Made by a program: the position numbers and the translations under genes
Notes under the pieces: generated by a model
Told to the model about the DNA's origin: nothing
The model's database searches: none
The model's input: only the letters and a program-made list of their open reading frames with translations
IMG/VR virus record: IMGVR_UViG_3300026483_000880
Location: 1 to 39,220 of that record
Strand: one strand, 5' to 3'
From: a virus
Length of the DNA stretch: 39,220 bases
Shown here: in pieces, positions 7,788-15,263 of the stretch
How the letters are laid out: each line of letters opens with the position of its first letter
Numbering within the stretch: the stretch's first letter is position 1

Positions 7788-9125
7788 TTATTCTTCCCAG
7801 ATCATCACTGTACCTGCGTCATAATATTCACTATAATATCCTCTTTTGTTTAGTTCTTTTTCCCATGAATTGAGTACACCGAATGTGTAATTTTTGTGAT
7901 CTTCAGAGTAATAATCGTAAATTCTTCTTCCTTTATACATATCAGCATCTTCAGCAGAAGCCCATAATCCGCCTTCTGTTCCATCAAATTCATCTGAAGT
8001 ACTTACGAATCTCAAATGCTTAGATACAAATTCTTTTAGTTTTTCTAAACTTACTTTAGCTTCATTAACATTAATGACTACTGATTCCATTGCAGCTTCA
8101 ATGTCCCATTGAATTCTTTGTAATGGATCTTCACCTCTATTACTTCTTTTAACAAAAGCAATAAGTCCTGGCTCAAATTTAGCATTTTGTGCCATTTCAA
8201 AACCATAACTTGAATCTTGTCCACCACCGTCATTATCATATGCTAAATCAGAAATCCATTTGTCATATTTTCTTTGGTTCCAATTTACTTTCTTAACTTT
8301 TTTTGCATGTGGTCCATCTCCTAATGAAGAGACTGCAGCATCATAAGAACCAGGTATAAATACACCTAAATAAGTTCCATCACCATATTTAACTTCTTTT
8401 CTAAATCTTTTTAAAGAATATTCACCACCTTCGATTTGTTTACGCTTTGTAACTTCTCCTTGTCTGTAACCTATTTCAATCTTTTTTTCTTCAGCAGTTT
8501 TAGGATCGATTTCGAAATGTAAAGATTTTACTAAATCTGCAATACCGTCAAATTTATTTTCGTTGATATTTGTATAATCATCAAATGTAGGAAATAAATT
8601 ATTAGATTCATACCAACCTTGTTCGTAATCGTCATCATCTTCATAATCATCATACTCAGGTTCTTGATACCATGATTGATTTGGATCAGTTTCTGCTTCT
8701 TCAGTAAAGTCATGTCTTTTCCATGGAAACTTTGGATTTTCAACTAATGCAGGGAATAGGACTTTATTACCTTTTGCTTTAGTTTTTAATTTCTTAGGTT
8801 CGAAAGCTAAAGTAATACCAATATCTCTCATTTCTGCTTTACCCATTGCTCTAATAGCTTTAAGTACTGCTTTATTTTCTAAGTCTTCTTCTGTATAACC
8901 ATTCATTTTGGCTAATAACTCATAATAGTCCATGTTACCAAATACACCATAACCTTCATATTTCTTTTCATGCCATTGATTACCTTCGTTATCAAACATG
9001 TATACATCAATAGTGTTTTCTCTTTCAGAACCTATTTGTACATCAGTATCATAAGTAATCCATGAGAATTGGCCTTCATTGATTGATTCTAAATTAAATT
9101 GTTTAAATGTTTTTTTAATTTTCAT
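7788..9125 (-). CDS. Multi-domain capsid-cargo protein with several possible protease sites (445 aa)
   Basis: The N-terminus MKIKKTFKQFNLESINE followed by Gly is a lengthened version of the capsid-targeting tag. Two further INE/VNE sites lie at domain borders: NINE189-N and NVNE355-A, the latter preceded by MESVV, a phrase also seen in the 671-residue protein. Cutting there would give about 17-, 172-, 166- and 90-residue pieces. Piece 2 has a phage-typical YEGYGVFGNMDYYELLAKMNG segment and an acidic end (YDDYEDDDDYEQ). Piece 3 is Lys-rich. Piece 4 carries KLKEFVSKHLRF and ends in TVMIWEE. No enzyme motif is recognised. The gene overlaps the upstream GDPD-like gene by 11 bases. Best reading: an internal head polyprotein. 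Confidence 0.7.
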   Translation of the reverse strand: MKIKKTFKQFNLESINEGQFSWITYDTDVQIGSERENTIDVYMFDNEGNQWHEKKYEGYGVFGNMDYYELLAKMNGYTEEDLENKAVLKAIRAMGKAEMRDIGITLAFEPKKLKTKAKGNKVLFPALVENPKFPWKRHDFTEEAETDPNQSWYQEPEYDDYEDDDDYEQGWYESNNLFPTFDDYTNINENKFDGIADLVKSLHFEIDPKTAEEKKIEIGYRQGEVTKRKQIEGGEYSLKRFRKEVKYGDGTYLGVFIPGSYDAAVSSLGDGPHAKKVKKVNWNQRKYDKWISDLAYDNDGGGQDSSYGFEMAQNAKFEPGLIAFVKRSNRGEDPLQRIQWDIEAAMESVVINVNEAKVSLEKLKEFVSKHLRFVSTSDEFDGTEGGLWASAEDADMYKGRRIYDYYSEDHKNYTFGVLNSWEKELNKRGYYSEYYDAGTVMIWEE

Positions 9126-9906
9126 TTTTATCGTATGTTTTTATATGATCAATTATCTCTGTGCTTGTTAACTTTTGGTCCCAACGTATAAAGAATGCTG
9201 TTTCATATGGATGAGAACCTATCATTTCATATATTGAAGCAATGTGAGTTTTATCCAAGTCATCAGATTCTTTCTCGTTATCAGCTAAATGAGAACGTAA
9301 TCCTTTAAAATTATATATCTTATTAAATTTAAGATCATTCTCTTTGTGATTTAATCGTTTAGAGCCATAGTATTCCAGATGATATCCCAACTCTGTTAGA
9401 GGAGTTATCATATTATCCTTATGATTCTTTATGGTTTTCTTGTTAGGCAGACCAGCTTCACCATAAAAACATATGGCTATCTGTTTTGACCATTTAGATA
9501 CAGTATCTGAACATACACCTAATACACCTTCAATTGCATCTGTATTATAGACTATTGTGCCTTTTGAAAAATCATTGTTATTAGACCATGCAAATCCTTG
9601 AGAAGTCATTGCTATTGAATCTAATTTATTATAAAAAAAATTTAGTGGTTTGGCATTTTCTAGTAGAAATGAAAATGTTGATGTATTCATGCAATTTACC
9701 CATAAATAATCTGCATTTTTAATAATCCATTCCCATGAAACTTCATTTTTAGGACCATCTTGTCCTAAAAAACATTTATCATGAATATACCATAAATCTA
9801 TTTTTACGTTATACCCTTGATCTATCGTTGAGTCTATATAATCTGGTGTATTTTCTAAAAGTGAATTAGGACCATTAATATTACCTCTGTTAGAAATTAA
9901 TAACAT
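9115..9906 (-). CDS. Degenerate GDPD-like protein (263 aa)
   Basis: The first 50 residues follow the glycerophosphodiester phosphodiesterase layout: ISNRGN at the usual HRG position, LLENTPDYIDSTIDQGYN, then KIDLWYIHDKCFLGQD where the family has E.D...HD. The first catalytic His is replaced by Asn and the first acidic residue by Lys, so classical GDPD activity is doubtful. The rest (ICFYGEAG, LEYYGSKRLNH) suits a sugar- or lipid-processing TIM-barrel family seen in surface polysaccharide loci. No signal peptide is seen. The gene sits inside the cargo block but has no targeting tag. It may be a relic enzyme or a binding protein. Fold call moderate, function uncertain. Confidence 0.6.
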   Translation of the reverse strand: MLLISNRGNINGPNSLLENTPDYIDSTIDQGYNVKIDLWYIHDKCFLGQDGPKNEVSWEWIIKNADYLWVNCMNTSTFSFLLENAKPLNFFYNKLDSIAMTSQGFAWSNNNDFSKGTIVYNTDAIEGVLGVCSDTVSKWSKQIAICFYGEAGLPNKKTIKNHKDNMITPLTELGYHLEYYGSKRLNHKENDLKFNKIYNFKGLRSHLADNEKESDDLDKTHIASIYEMIGSHPYETAFFIRWDQKLTSTEIIDHIKTYDKNEN

Positions 9907-9918
9907 GATGTTTATTAT

Positions 9919-10155
9919 TTATACGTCTGAAGTATTAGAAGTTTCAATCTTTTTACGAGACCGCCACCGAAATAAGATAGCCAATCCAAAGAATAATCCC
10001 GCCATAACATACATAACTAAATTGGCGTACCAAAGACTTCCAGTGATTGTCGTTAGCCAATATTGGATTACGTCGAACCCAAGAGGGTTGAAAAATAGAG
10101 CTATCATCATGCTCCAATTCGCTAGGCGGCTTGTTAAGTTTTTCGATATGTCCAC
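9919..10155 (-). CDS. Small two-helix membrane protein (78 aa)
   Basis: Two hydrophobic segments (about 18-38, MMIALFFNPLGFDVIQYWL; about 46-64, VMYVMAGLFFGLAILF) are followed by a basic stretch RWRSRKK and a polar tail. This inside-positive layout suits an inner-membrane holin-like or accessory protein. An overlapping frame starting at 10291 is longer but runs into the end of the neighbouring gene and has no convincing composition. The start at 10155 was chosen because it gives a compact membrane protein with little overlap. Function unknown. Confidence 0.6.
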   Translation of the reverse strand: MDISKNLTSRLANWSMMIALFFNPLGFDVIQYWLTTITGSLWYANLVMYVMAGLFFGLAILFRWRSRKKIETSNTSDV

Positions 10156-10196
10156 TACTGTCTCCTTCCATTATTTTAAAATACGATTTACTATTA

Positions 10197-11225
10197 TTAG
10201 TATTCAAATGGAGGTGTTCCATAATCTTTTTGTTGGATGCCATGCCATTTTCCTGCACTAAAAAAATACCACCATCCATATTTAGTATCATCTACTACTT
10301 TAAATTCTTTGGGTAATTTAACACTTTTTTTAGAAGCTCTAGCAATATACTTTAATACAGGAACTCCATCGTCCCATGTTTTAGCAGTTGATCTAGCATT
10401 TACTGATTGACCGTCTGAAAAAGCATCATATACTTTTGCATCATCAATTTCATCGGCTAATAAATCAGTTGCTGATTCATTAACACTTTCAGTTACCGCT
10501 CTTTTATACTGTGTTTGTAATTCTTTAAATTCAGTTTTAAGTTTAGAGGAAATAGTTTTCTTAATACCCCAATTATCTCCAAAGATTAGTGGAGCTACAG
10601 CGCCCATACCAGCAGTCTTAACTTGCTTTTCATATTTTCTAGCGTAAGTAGATCTATCAAACCAATCTAATGCCGCTTGAGCCATATCTTTAGATATTTT
10701 AACTCCTTCAATTTCAGAAGTACTACCATTAACTATCATTTTAAATAGTTTCTTAGCAGGTGCTTGTCTTGCTTCGTTTATAAACTCTTCAAATAACTTT
10801 ACCTCTACAAAGGATTTTAATGTCCTTTTAGATTCTTGGATTTTATTATCCTCATTGGAATAAAAATCATATCCTTTACCATCAACAAATCCATTTTTAT
10901 CGAATTTAACGTAACTTCCGGCTTCTATAGGATTATTAAAGTATGCTGAACACCTAGTGTTTAAATTTAGTAATTCTTTTTTAGCCTTGTTTTTAGTCAT
11001 ATCTTCACAAAAAATTCTAGCACTATGAAAACCACTAGCTACACGTATACCCTTATTAGTATCATAAATAGTCTGTTCTATAAATTTGTAATTTTTGCTT
11101 TCAGCTTCTTTAAAGTCGTTTGCTTCTTCTTCAGATTCAAATAAAGCTGCTATCCATTCTTCAGCTTTATCAAAACGGTTACCTTTTTCTGGGTTAGATC
11201 CCCATACTGTGTATACTTTTGCCAT
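10197..11225 (-). CDS. Fused protein with an internal capsid-targeting sequence (342 aa)
   Basis: Residues 1-135 form an untagged domain (MAKVYTVWGSNPEKGN, then ALFESEEEANDFKEAE). At 141-151 a complete targeting-type sequence appears inside the chain, EVKLFEEFINE followed by Ala, exactly like the N-termini of neighbouring proteins. Another possible cut is TESVNE250-S. The C-terminal part (DAKVYDAFSDG, VLKYIARASKKSVKLPKEF, YGWWYFFSAGKWHGIQ) is unrecognised. The natural explanation is a fusion of an older unrelated gene to a capsid-cargo gene, or a cargo protein with an added N-terminal extension. There is no Met at the internal tag; the nearest Met is Met76, far upstream of it, so an internal start at the tag is unlikely. 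Confidence 0.75.
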   Translation of the reverse strand: MAKVYTVWGSNPEKGNRFDKAEEWIAALFESEEEANDFKEAESKNYKFIEQTIYDTNKGIRVASGFHSARIFCEDMTKNKAKKELLNLNTRCSAYFNNPIEAGSYVKFDKNGFVDGKGYDFYSNEDNKIQESKRTLKSFVEVKLFEEFINEARQAPAKKLFKMIVNGSTSEIEGVKISKDMAQAALDWFDRSTYARKYEKQVKTAGMGAVAPLIFGDNWGIKKTISSKLKTEFKELQTQYKRAVTESVNESATDLLADEIDDAKVYDAFSDGQSVNARSTAKTWDDGVPVLKYIARASKKSVKLPKEFKVVDDTKYGWWYFFSAGKWHGIQQKDYGTPPFEY

Positions 11226-11236
11226 GTTATTATAAT

Positions 11237-11545
11237 TTAATTAATGTACATATTTAATTCATATCCAGCTGTTCCACTTCTACCGTATATTTGAACATGT
11301 AAAGCTTTCTTTTGTTCTTTGTCGTTTTTATATAAACTTAATGTATCTTTTTTAGTTGCACCTTCTTTTGGTTTAAAGAATGCATCAACATATGCATTAC
11401 CATATTCCTCACTATCAAGATGATAACCCTTTACTGCTGCGTATCTTTCAATTTCGTCTATAGTTGAAGAGTATGTTCTGTGATATATTTGAAAATCACC
11501 TCTTGACTCGCTCACGTACTCTTCAAACAATTTTACTTTTTTCAT
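11237..11545 (-). CDS. Small capsid-targeted protein, YVSE tag (102 aa)
   Basis: N-terminus MKKVKLFEEYVSE followed by Ser matches the targeting-and-cleavage pattern, with a cut expected after Glu13. The mature part of about 89 residues (IYHRTYSSTIDEIERYAAVKGY...AYVDAFFKPKEG...ALHVQIYGRSG) is a small alpha/beta domain of unknown function. It lies in a run of three tagged genes separated by 2-11 bases, so it is co-expressed with them. Most likely an internal head protein injected with DNA. Confidence 0.75.
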   Translation of the reverse strand: MKKVKLFEEYVSESRGDFQIYHRTYSSTIDEIERYAAVKGYHLDSEEYGNAYVDAFFKPKEGATKKDTLSLYKNDKEQKKALHVQIYGRSGTAGYELNMYIN

Positions 11546-11547
11546 AA

Positions 11548-11898
11548 TTAAAAGTTTAATTTTTTTATTTTTTTAATAATGGTTTTAACATCATCATCTT
11601 TATCACCATATACTGGAGATTCATTAGAACTATTCCAAACTGCCATATTAACTACAGTACCATCAGAATTAATGTTATATGAACCACCTGCATATTCGTC
11701 TCCGTCAATATCTAGGTCGAATGAGTCCTCTTCATAATCATCACTAACAGTGTATTCTTTACCGTCTAATTTTGTAAGAGCATCTGCAAATTTCTGTGCA
11801 ACCTTTAAAGTTTCTTTTTTAGAAAGACCAGCTCTGCTTTTTTTAGTTAAATGAGAAGTTTCATTAGTAAAATCTTCGAATAGTTTTACGTGTTTCAT
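11548..11898 (-). CDS. Small capsid-targeted protein, FTNE tag (116 aa)
   Basis: N-terminus MKHVKLFEDFTNE followed by Thr. The rest starts basic (KKSRAGLSKKETLKVAQKF) and then becomes very acidic (SDDYEEDSFDLDIDGDEYAGG), ending in a Lys-rich helix (IIKKIKKLNF). Acidic small internal proteins are common in T4-type heads and in anti-restriction or anti-defence cargo, but no specific family is recognised. It follows the FINE-tagged gene upstream by 5 bases and precedes the YVSE-tagged gene by 2 bases. Confidence 0.75.
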   Translation of the reverse strand: MKHVKLFEDFTNETSHLTKKSRAGLSKKETLKVAQKFADALTKLDGKEYTVSDDYEEDSFDLDIDGDEYAGGSYNINSDGTVVNMAVWNSSNESPVYGDKDDDVKTIIKKIKKLNF

Positions 11899-11903
11899 AA
11901 TAA

Positions 11904-12206
11904 TTATAATTTAAATTTAGCATCCTTAAACGCTTTTTTGATTTGCTTAGTTACGTCAGATTGAATACCTGGTCCTCTAAAGCTTCCACCTATTTCATAA
12001 GCTCTTTCTTTTACAGATTCTGCAAATGATTTTGCTTCATTATATACTTCCATTTCTAGTTCTTCTCTTCTCTCATCTTCGTCATCTGAAATAGTACCAT
12101 CAGCGTTCGCTTCTACAATAGGTTGTTTTTTAGAAGATTCACATGAGCAATTACCTCCGCATTCACATTCGTTTATAAAGTCTTCAAACATTTTTGTGTG
12201 TTTCAT
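11904..12206 (-). CDS. Small capsid-targeted protein with Cys cluster (100 aa)
   Basis: N-terminus MKHTKMFEDFINE followed by Cys. Directly after the likely cut come four Cys in CECGGNCSCE (14-23), which could bind a metal. Residues 35-60 are acidic (DGTISDDEDERREELEME), and the C-terminus is basic (VTKQIKKAFKDAKFKL). It is the first gene of the three-gene tagged run and has the GATATATAGATTATAA motif 16 bases upstream. Function unknown; head packaging inferred. Confidence 0.75.
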   Translation of the reverse strand: MKHTKMFEDFINECECGGNCSCESSKKQPIVEANADGTISDDEDERREELEMEVYNEAKSFAESVKERAYEIGGSFRGPGIQSDVTKQIKKAFKDAKFKL

Positions 12207-12221
12207 AATAAAATATATTTT

Positions 12222-12237
12222 TTATAATCTATATATC
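12222..12237 (-). promoter_or_regulatory. Shared upstream motif GATATATAGATTATAA (second copy)
   Basis: The same 16-mer as at 7711-7726, here 16 bases before the start at 12206. Both copies precede capsid-targeted genes, which fits coordinated late expression. Confidence 0.45.
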
Positions 12238-12738
12238 CTATTTATTTAACTCTAATTGTACTTTAGCCCAATAGTGTTCTGTTCTTGGATTTTTATATCC
12301 TCTTGGTCCACCATTCCAGTTTCTTGCAATAGTTTCAAAACCTCCTTCTGGATGATGATAGTTTTTCCAAATCAAAAACATTTCTATAGATTTATCTTTA
12401 CTAAATCTGTCCTTTAATTTAAACTTCTTTTTGATTTTCTGTTTTTTTAGAATTCTATTAACTTCTCTTACCATAATGGGTCTAAGTTGTAAAACTCCAA
12501 TTGAAGGCTCTTTTAGATGTGTATCACCTATTGCAGAATCATTGCCCATTGATTCTACTTGAATTAATGCCATAATTAATTTATCAATTTTTGGCTCAAT
12601 TACTATTTCTTCTATAGGCTTAGGTTCAATTCTCTCTACATGTTCAATAATTTTTCTAGAATGATCTGCTCTATAACTAGGCGATATCATAAAAGGTAAA
12701 AATGTAATTAACACTGCATTTCTTAAATTACTACGCAT
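12238..12738 (-). CDS. Lytic transglycosylase-like protein (166 aa)
   Basis: The N-terminus (RNAVLITFLPFMISP) is a hydrophobic signal-anchor or signal peptide, so the protein probably acts in the periplasm. The catalytic domain follows the soluble lytic transglycosylase/goose-lysozyme plan: LIMALIQVESMGND with the catalytic Glu62, then SIGVLQLRP (GxxQL-type motif at about 79-87), and ARNWNGGPRGY near the end, corresponding to the AYNGG motif of the family. It would cleave murein glycan strands. It could serve as endolysin or as an entry or assembly muramidase. The gene is 9 bases from the conserved protein gene upstream. Confidence 0.75.
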   Translation of the reverse strand: MRSNLRNAVLITFLPFMISPSYRADHSRKIIEHVERIEPKPIEEIVIEPKIDKLIMALIQVESMGNDSAIGDTHLKEPSIGVLQLRPIMVREVNRILKKQKIKKKFKLKDRFSKDKSIEMFLIWKNYHHPEGGFETIARNWNGGPRGYKNPRTEHYWAKVQLELNK

Positions 12739-12747
12739 AATGTTTTT

Positions 12748-13122
12748 TTAAGATAAACTAAAACTCTGTATATTTAAACTATCATTAAATTCTTTCTCTT
12801 CTTGTTTTTCCCATTTACTAGTTTCAACTCTATCATGAACTGAAATAGGAGCATCTGATGGGAATCTTGAATCTGATGTGTAGATAAAATTACCACCAGC
12901 CATAGAGTGTCTTCCACTTTTAAATAATCCTGCAGGAACTGCGTAATTAGATTGTTTTCCAAATATTGTTCTTTCAACGAGTATCAACTCATCATCTGGA
13001 ATTAAGTCAGTTTGTAAATTTTGTCCATAGTGAAGAATAATGCTATCTTCTCTAGAAGTTAAACCATTGTTTGTACAATCACCTAGTGAATTTCTTAGTA
13101 CGAATGTTAAAATTGTGTCCAT
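12748..13122 (-). CDS. Small conserved phage protein, copy A (124 aa; paralogue at 36197)
   Basis: Start set at 13122 (MDTILTFVLRNSLGD) because the paralogue at 36197 begins at the same point (MSNILTFVLRNSMGD) and the upstream extension would run through a terminator. Both share the core SREDSIILHYG, LIPDDEL.LVER, YAVPAGL and SDSRFPS.AP..VHDRVE. Copy A has a longer acidic tail (KWEKQEEKEF). The fold is unknown, though the short conserved motifs suggest a compact beta-rich domain. It is preceded by the same type of promoter as its paralogue. Confidence 0.75.
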   Translation of the reverse strand: MDTILTFVLRNSLGDCTNNGLTSREDSIILHYGQNLQTDLIPDDELILVERTIFGKQSNYAVPAGLFKSGRHSMAGGNFIYTSDSRFPSDAPISVHDRVETSKWEKQEEKEFNDSLNIQSFSLS

Positions 13123-13158
13123 CTCTATTTGTTTTTTAATTATACTACTAATATACCA
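13123..13158 (-). promoter_or_regulatory. Promoter-like element shared with the paralogue
   Basis: On the minus strand, T-run, then GGTATATTAGTAGTATAATT, then A-rich leader before the start at 13122. It matches in order and spacing the conserved elements at 29875-29940 and 36118-36183 (T-run, CTTATATTAGTA, GTAATAAT). TATATTAG resembles the Bacteroidetes TAnnTTTG box. Confidence 0.5.
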
Positions 13159-13161
13159 AAA

Positions 13162-13191
13162 AAAAGCCAAATAAAAAAATATTTGGCTTTT
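13162..13191 (-). terminator. Rho-independent terminator
   Basis: Perfect 12-bp stem AAAAGCCAAATA / TATTTGGCTTTT with an A-rich loop and T-runs, located just after the stop of the 13216-15231 gene. Confidence 0.8.
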
Positions 13192-13215
13192 TATTTTTAA
13201 AAAGTTACGAACAAT

Positions 13216-15231
13216 TTAAAATACGAATTGAAAAGTCTTTAATAGATCTTTAGCTTTAATAGAATCTGCATCTACACCAAACTCATCATATAGTTTTTGA
13301 TACATTTCATCCCATAAATCTTGATCTGCTAAATCATTTAATACTTCTTTATTATCTCTAATGAATTTTTTTACATCACCTCTAATATCTTCATTTACTT
13401 CAGTGTCTAATGCAAATTTTTCAACTAGTGAATCTAATGTTACTTCAACTACTGATTCTTCTAATTCGTCAATAAATTCTTGAACATCACCGCCGTCATT
13501 TAATGAGTATGTAAATTCATCTTTAGCTTTATTAGAAATAATTACAGTATCGCCTTTGATTTCAGCCTTCATGTTTTTCATTCCTTTAAGTGCTTGTTGA
13601 ATAAGTATTAAAGCATCATCTGAATTCTGACCATAACTTCTTTCATTCACTGATTCCATTAAACCAATTGCAATATCTCCAACTTCTCTATCACCACCAT
13701 CAACATACTTCTTGTTTAGTATTGCGAATTTAAAACCGTCTGCTTTTATCATATACATTGGCATCATACCAGTACTAAAGTCATATTTGTAATTACCAGC
13801 TTTTAATTCTTTACCAACATTCATAAATGATTTAGCATTTCCTACTAAATCAGCTAAATTGTCTAAGTGTGTTCCAGCATCATCTTTTTCATTGATTGTT
13901 TTTGCTTCATAAACTTCTATAGCATCTTCTATATCTTGTAAGTCCATACCAAAGTTTTCAGCATGAGCTACTGCATAATCAACTAATTCACTATAACCAA
14001 GATCTTTTCTTGCATCTTCCCATTCTTTTCTAGTTTTTCTATCATCGGAATTTCCATATGCATCGTCTAAGAAATCGATTAAAACTTCTTCGTCTTTTGT
14101 ATTTAAATAAGAATCTATTGCCATTAATTCTCTATTTTCACTTAAGCCTTGTTCTTTATTTTGTTCTTTAGCAAAAGCAAATGCATCTTCTTCAAGTTCA
14201 AAACATTTAACTAATGTATCGCCTTCCCAAACACCATATGGTGTTTCTGGTTTATCACAATGTCTTACTTCATATTTGTCATTTGGATTTTCGCTGTGAT
14301 GTTCAGTAACTTCTTTTGCCCAACCAACTTTATGATTTTTAGCATATTGCGCATGTGCCAATGGCATAAAATATTCATCACGTTGCTTTTTATTTAACAA
14401 TTTCCAATAAGCATCAACTAAGTCTCCGCGACCATTGTCTGAATGTCCACCAATTTCCGCATAATGTGCAAGAGCTTTTTCAAATTCTTTACTAGAACCT
14501 TCAGTAATAACTACTGATTCAGCTAATTCTGCATGAACATCTTTTAAACCTACAGCATCGTCTAATTGAGATAGTAAATCTTTTTTCTGTGCAGTTAATG
14601 CTCTTAGTTTTTCTAATAGTTCAGTCTTTCTGTCACCTTCAGCTGCTTTCCATTCTTCAACAGTAGTTACCATGTCTTTTACAACTTGGCCATACTCTTT
14701 TTGAATTTTAGTAATTGATTTGCCTTCTTCTAACTTAGTTTCATTATTTTCGAATGCATATAATTCTTTGGCTGATTTAAGTTTCTTACCTGCTTTTTCA
14801 GGATTACTAGGATCTGGATGTGCTAATAAACCAGCATCAATTAATCTATCAAATATTTCATCTCTTACTAAACTGAAGTCAATAGAATCACTAGAATTGT
14901 CCCAAGTTTGGGCAACATATTCAGGATCTATCCAACCATAACCTTTTTTAATATCATTAACCATATCTTTGAAATCCATTTCAAATTGCTTAACTCTACC
15001 TTCATTTACTGTAATTATAGCACTAGATAGTGATTTAACCGCTGTTAATTTATCTGTAAAAAGATTTAAAGCCTCGTTTAATACAACAGGTTCTTTAATA
15101 TCCTCTACAATTTTAGTAGCTTTAATAGGACTTTTAGTTTCAGATATCAATAAAGCTTCTTTAATTACTTCTGCAGAATATAAATTTATTGCAGAGTCAT
15201 TTTTATTATTGAAATTTATAAATGATGACAT
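13216..15231 (-). CDS. Possible internal-head polyprotein, 671 aa
   Basis: No enzyme motif is recognised. At least six protease-type sites of the same kind as the cargo tags are spread along the chain: LNE53-A, VNE77-G, ITE244-G, INE448-K, VNE530-R and VNE614-D. Several are preceded by ESV or ESVV. They lie at plausible borders between helical blocks, e.g. VKQFEMDFKDMVNDI after 77 and SSKEFEKALAHYAEIGGH after 244. One segment has VWEGDTLVKCFELEEDAFAFA; another has MPMYMIKADGFKFAILNKK. The protein is strongly acidic overall. It has its own late-promoter-like motif and terminator, so it is a single-gene unit. It could be a head-core or scaffold protein, or a chain of injected proteins cut during maturation. 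Confidence 0.65.
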   Translation of the reverse strand: MSSFINFNNKNDSAINLYSAEVIKEALLISETKSPIKATKIVEDIKEPVVLNEALNLFTDKLTAVKSLSSAIITVNEGRVKQFEMDFKDMVNDIKKGYGWIDPEYVAQTWDNSSDSIDFSLVRDEIFDRLIDAGLLAHPDPSNPEKAGKKLKSAKELYAFENNETKLEEGKSITKIQKEYGQVVKDMVTTVEEWKAAEGDRKTELLEKLRALTAQKKDLLSQLDDAVGLKDVHAELAESVVITEGSSKEFEKALAHYAEIGGHSDNGRGDLVDAYWKLLNKKQRDEYFMPLAHAQYAKNHKVGWAKEVTEHHSENPNDKYEVRHCDKPETPYGVWEGDTLVKCFELEEDAFAFAKEQNKEQGLSENRELMAIDSYLNTKDEEVLIDFLDDAYGNSDDRKTRKEWEDARKDLGYSELVDYAVAHAENFGMDLQDIEDAIEVYEAKTINEKDDAGTHLDNLADLVGNAKSFMNVGKELKAGNYKYDFSTGMMPMYMIKADGFKFAILNKKYVDGGDREVGDIAIGLMESVNERSYGQNSDDALILIQQALKGMKNMKAEIKGDTVIISNKAKDEFTYSLNDGGDVQEFIDELEESVVEVTLDSLVEKFALDTEVNEDIRGDVKKFIRDNKEVLNDLADQDLWDEMYQKLYDEFGVDADSIKAKDLLKTFQFVF

Positions 15232-15248
15232 ATTTTTGATTGTATATT

Positions 15249-15263
15249 TTTATTTATATATTC
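15249..15263 (-). promoter_or_regulatory. Late-promoter-like motif GAATATATAAATAAA
   Basis: The same 15-mer as at 1098-1112, again 18 bases before the start codon (15231). It contains the T4 late consensus TATAAATA. Confidence 0.5.

Noticed and set aside
9953-10291. A longer leftward frame (112 aa) overlapping the two-helix membrane protein
   Set aside because: It overlaps the end of the tagged-fusion gene heavily and its product has no coherent composition, whereas the 78-aa frame gives two clean membrane segments.
13123-13170. N-terminal extension of the small conserved protein (copy A) to 13170
   Set aside because: It would start inside a terminator stem and lacks any counterpart in the paralogue, which begins at the LTFVLRNS block.
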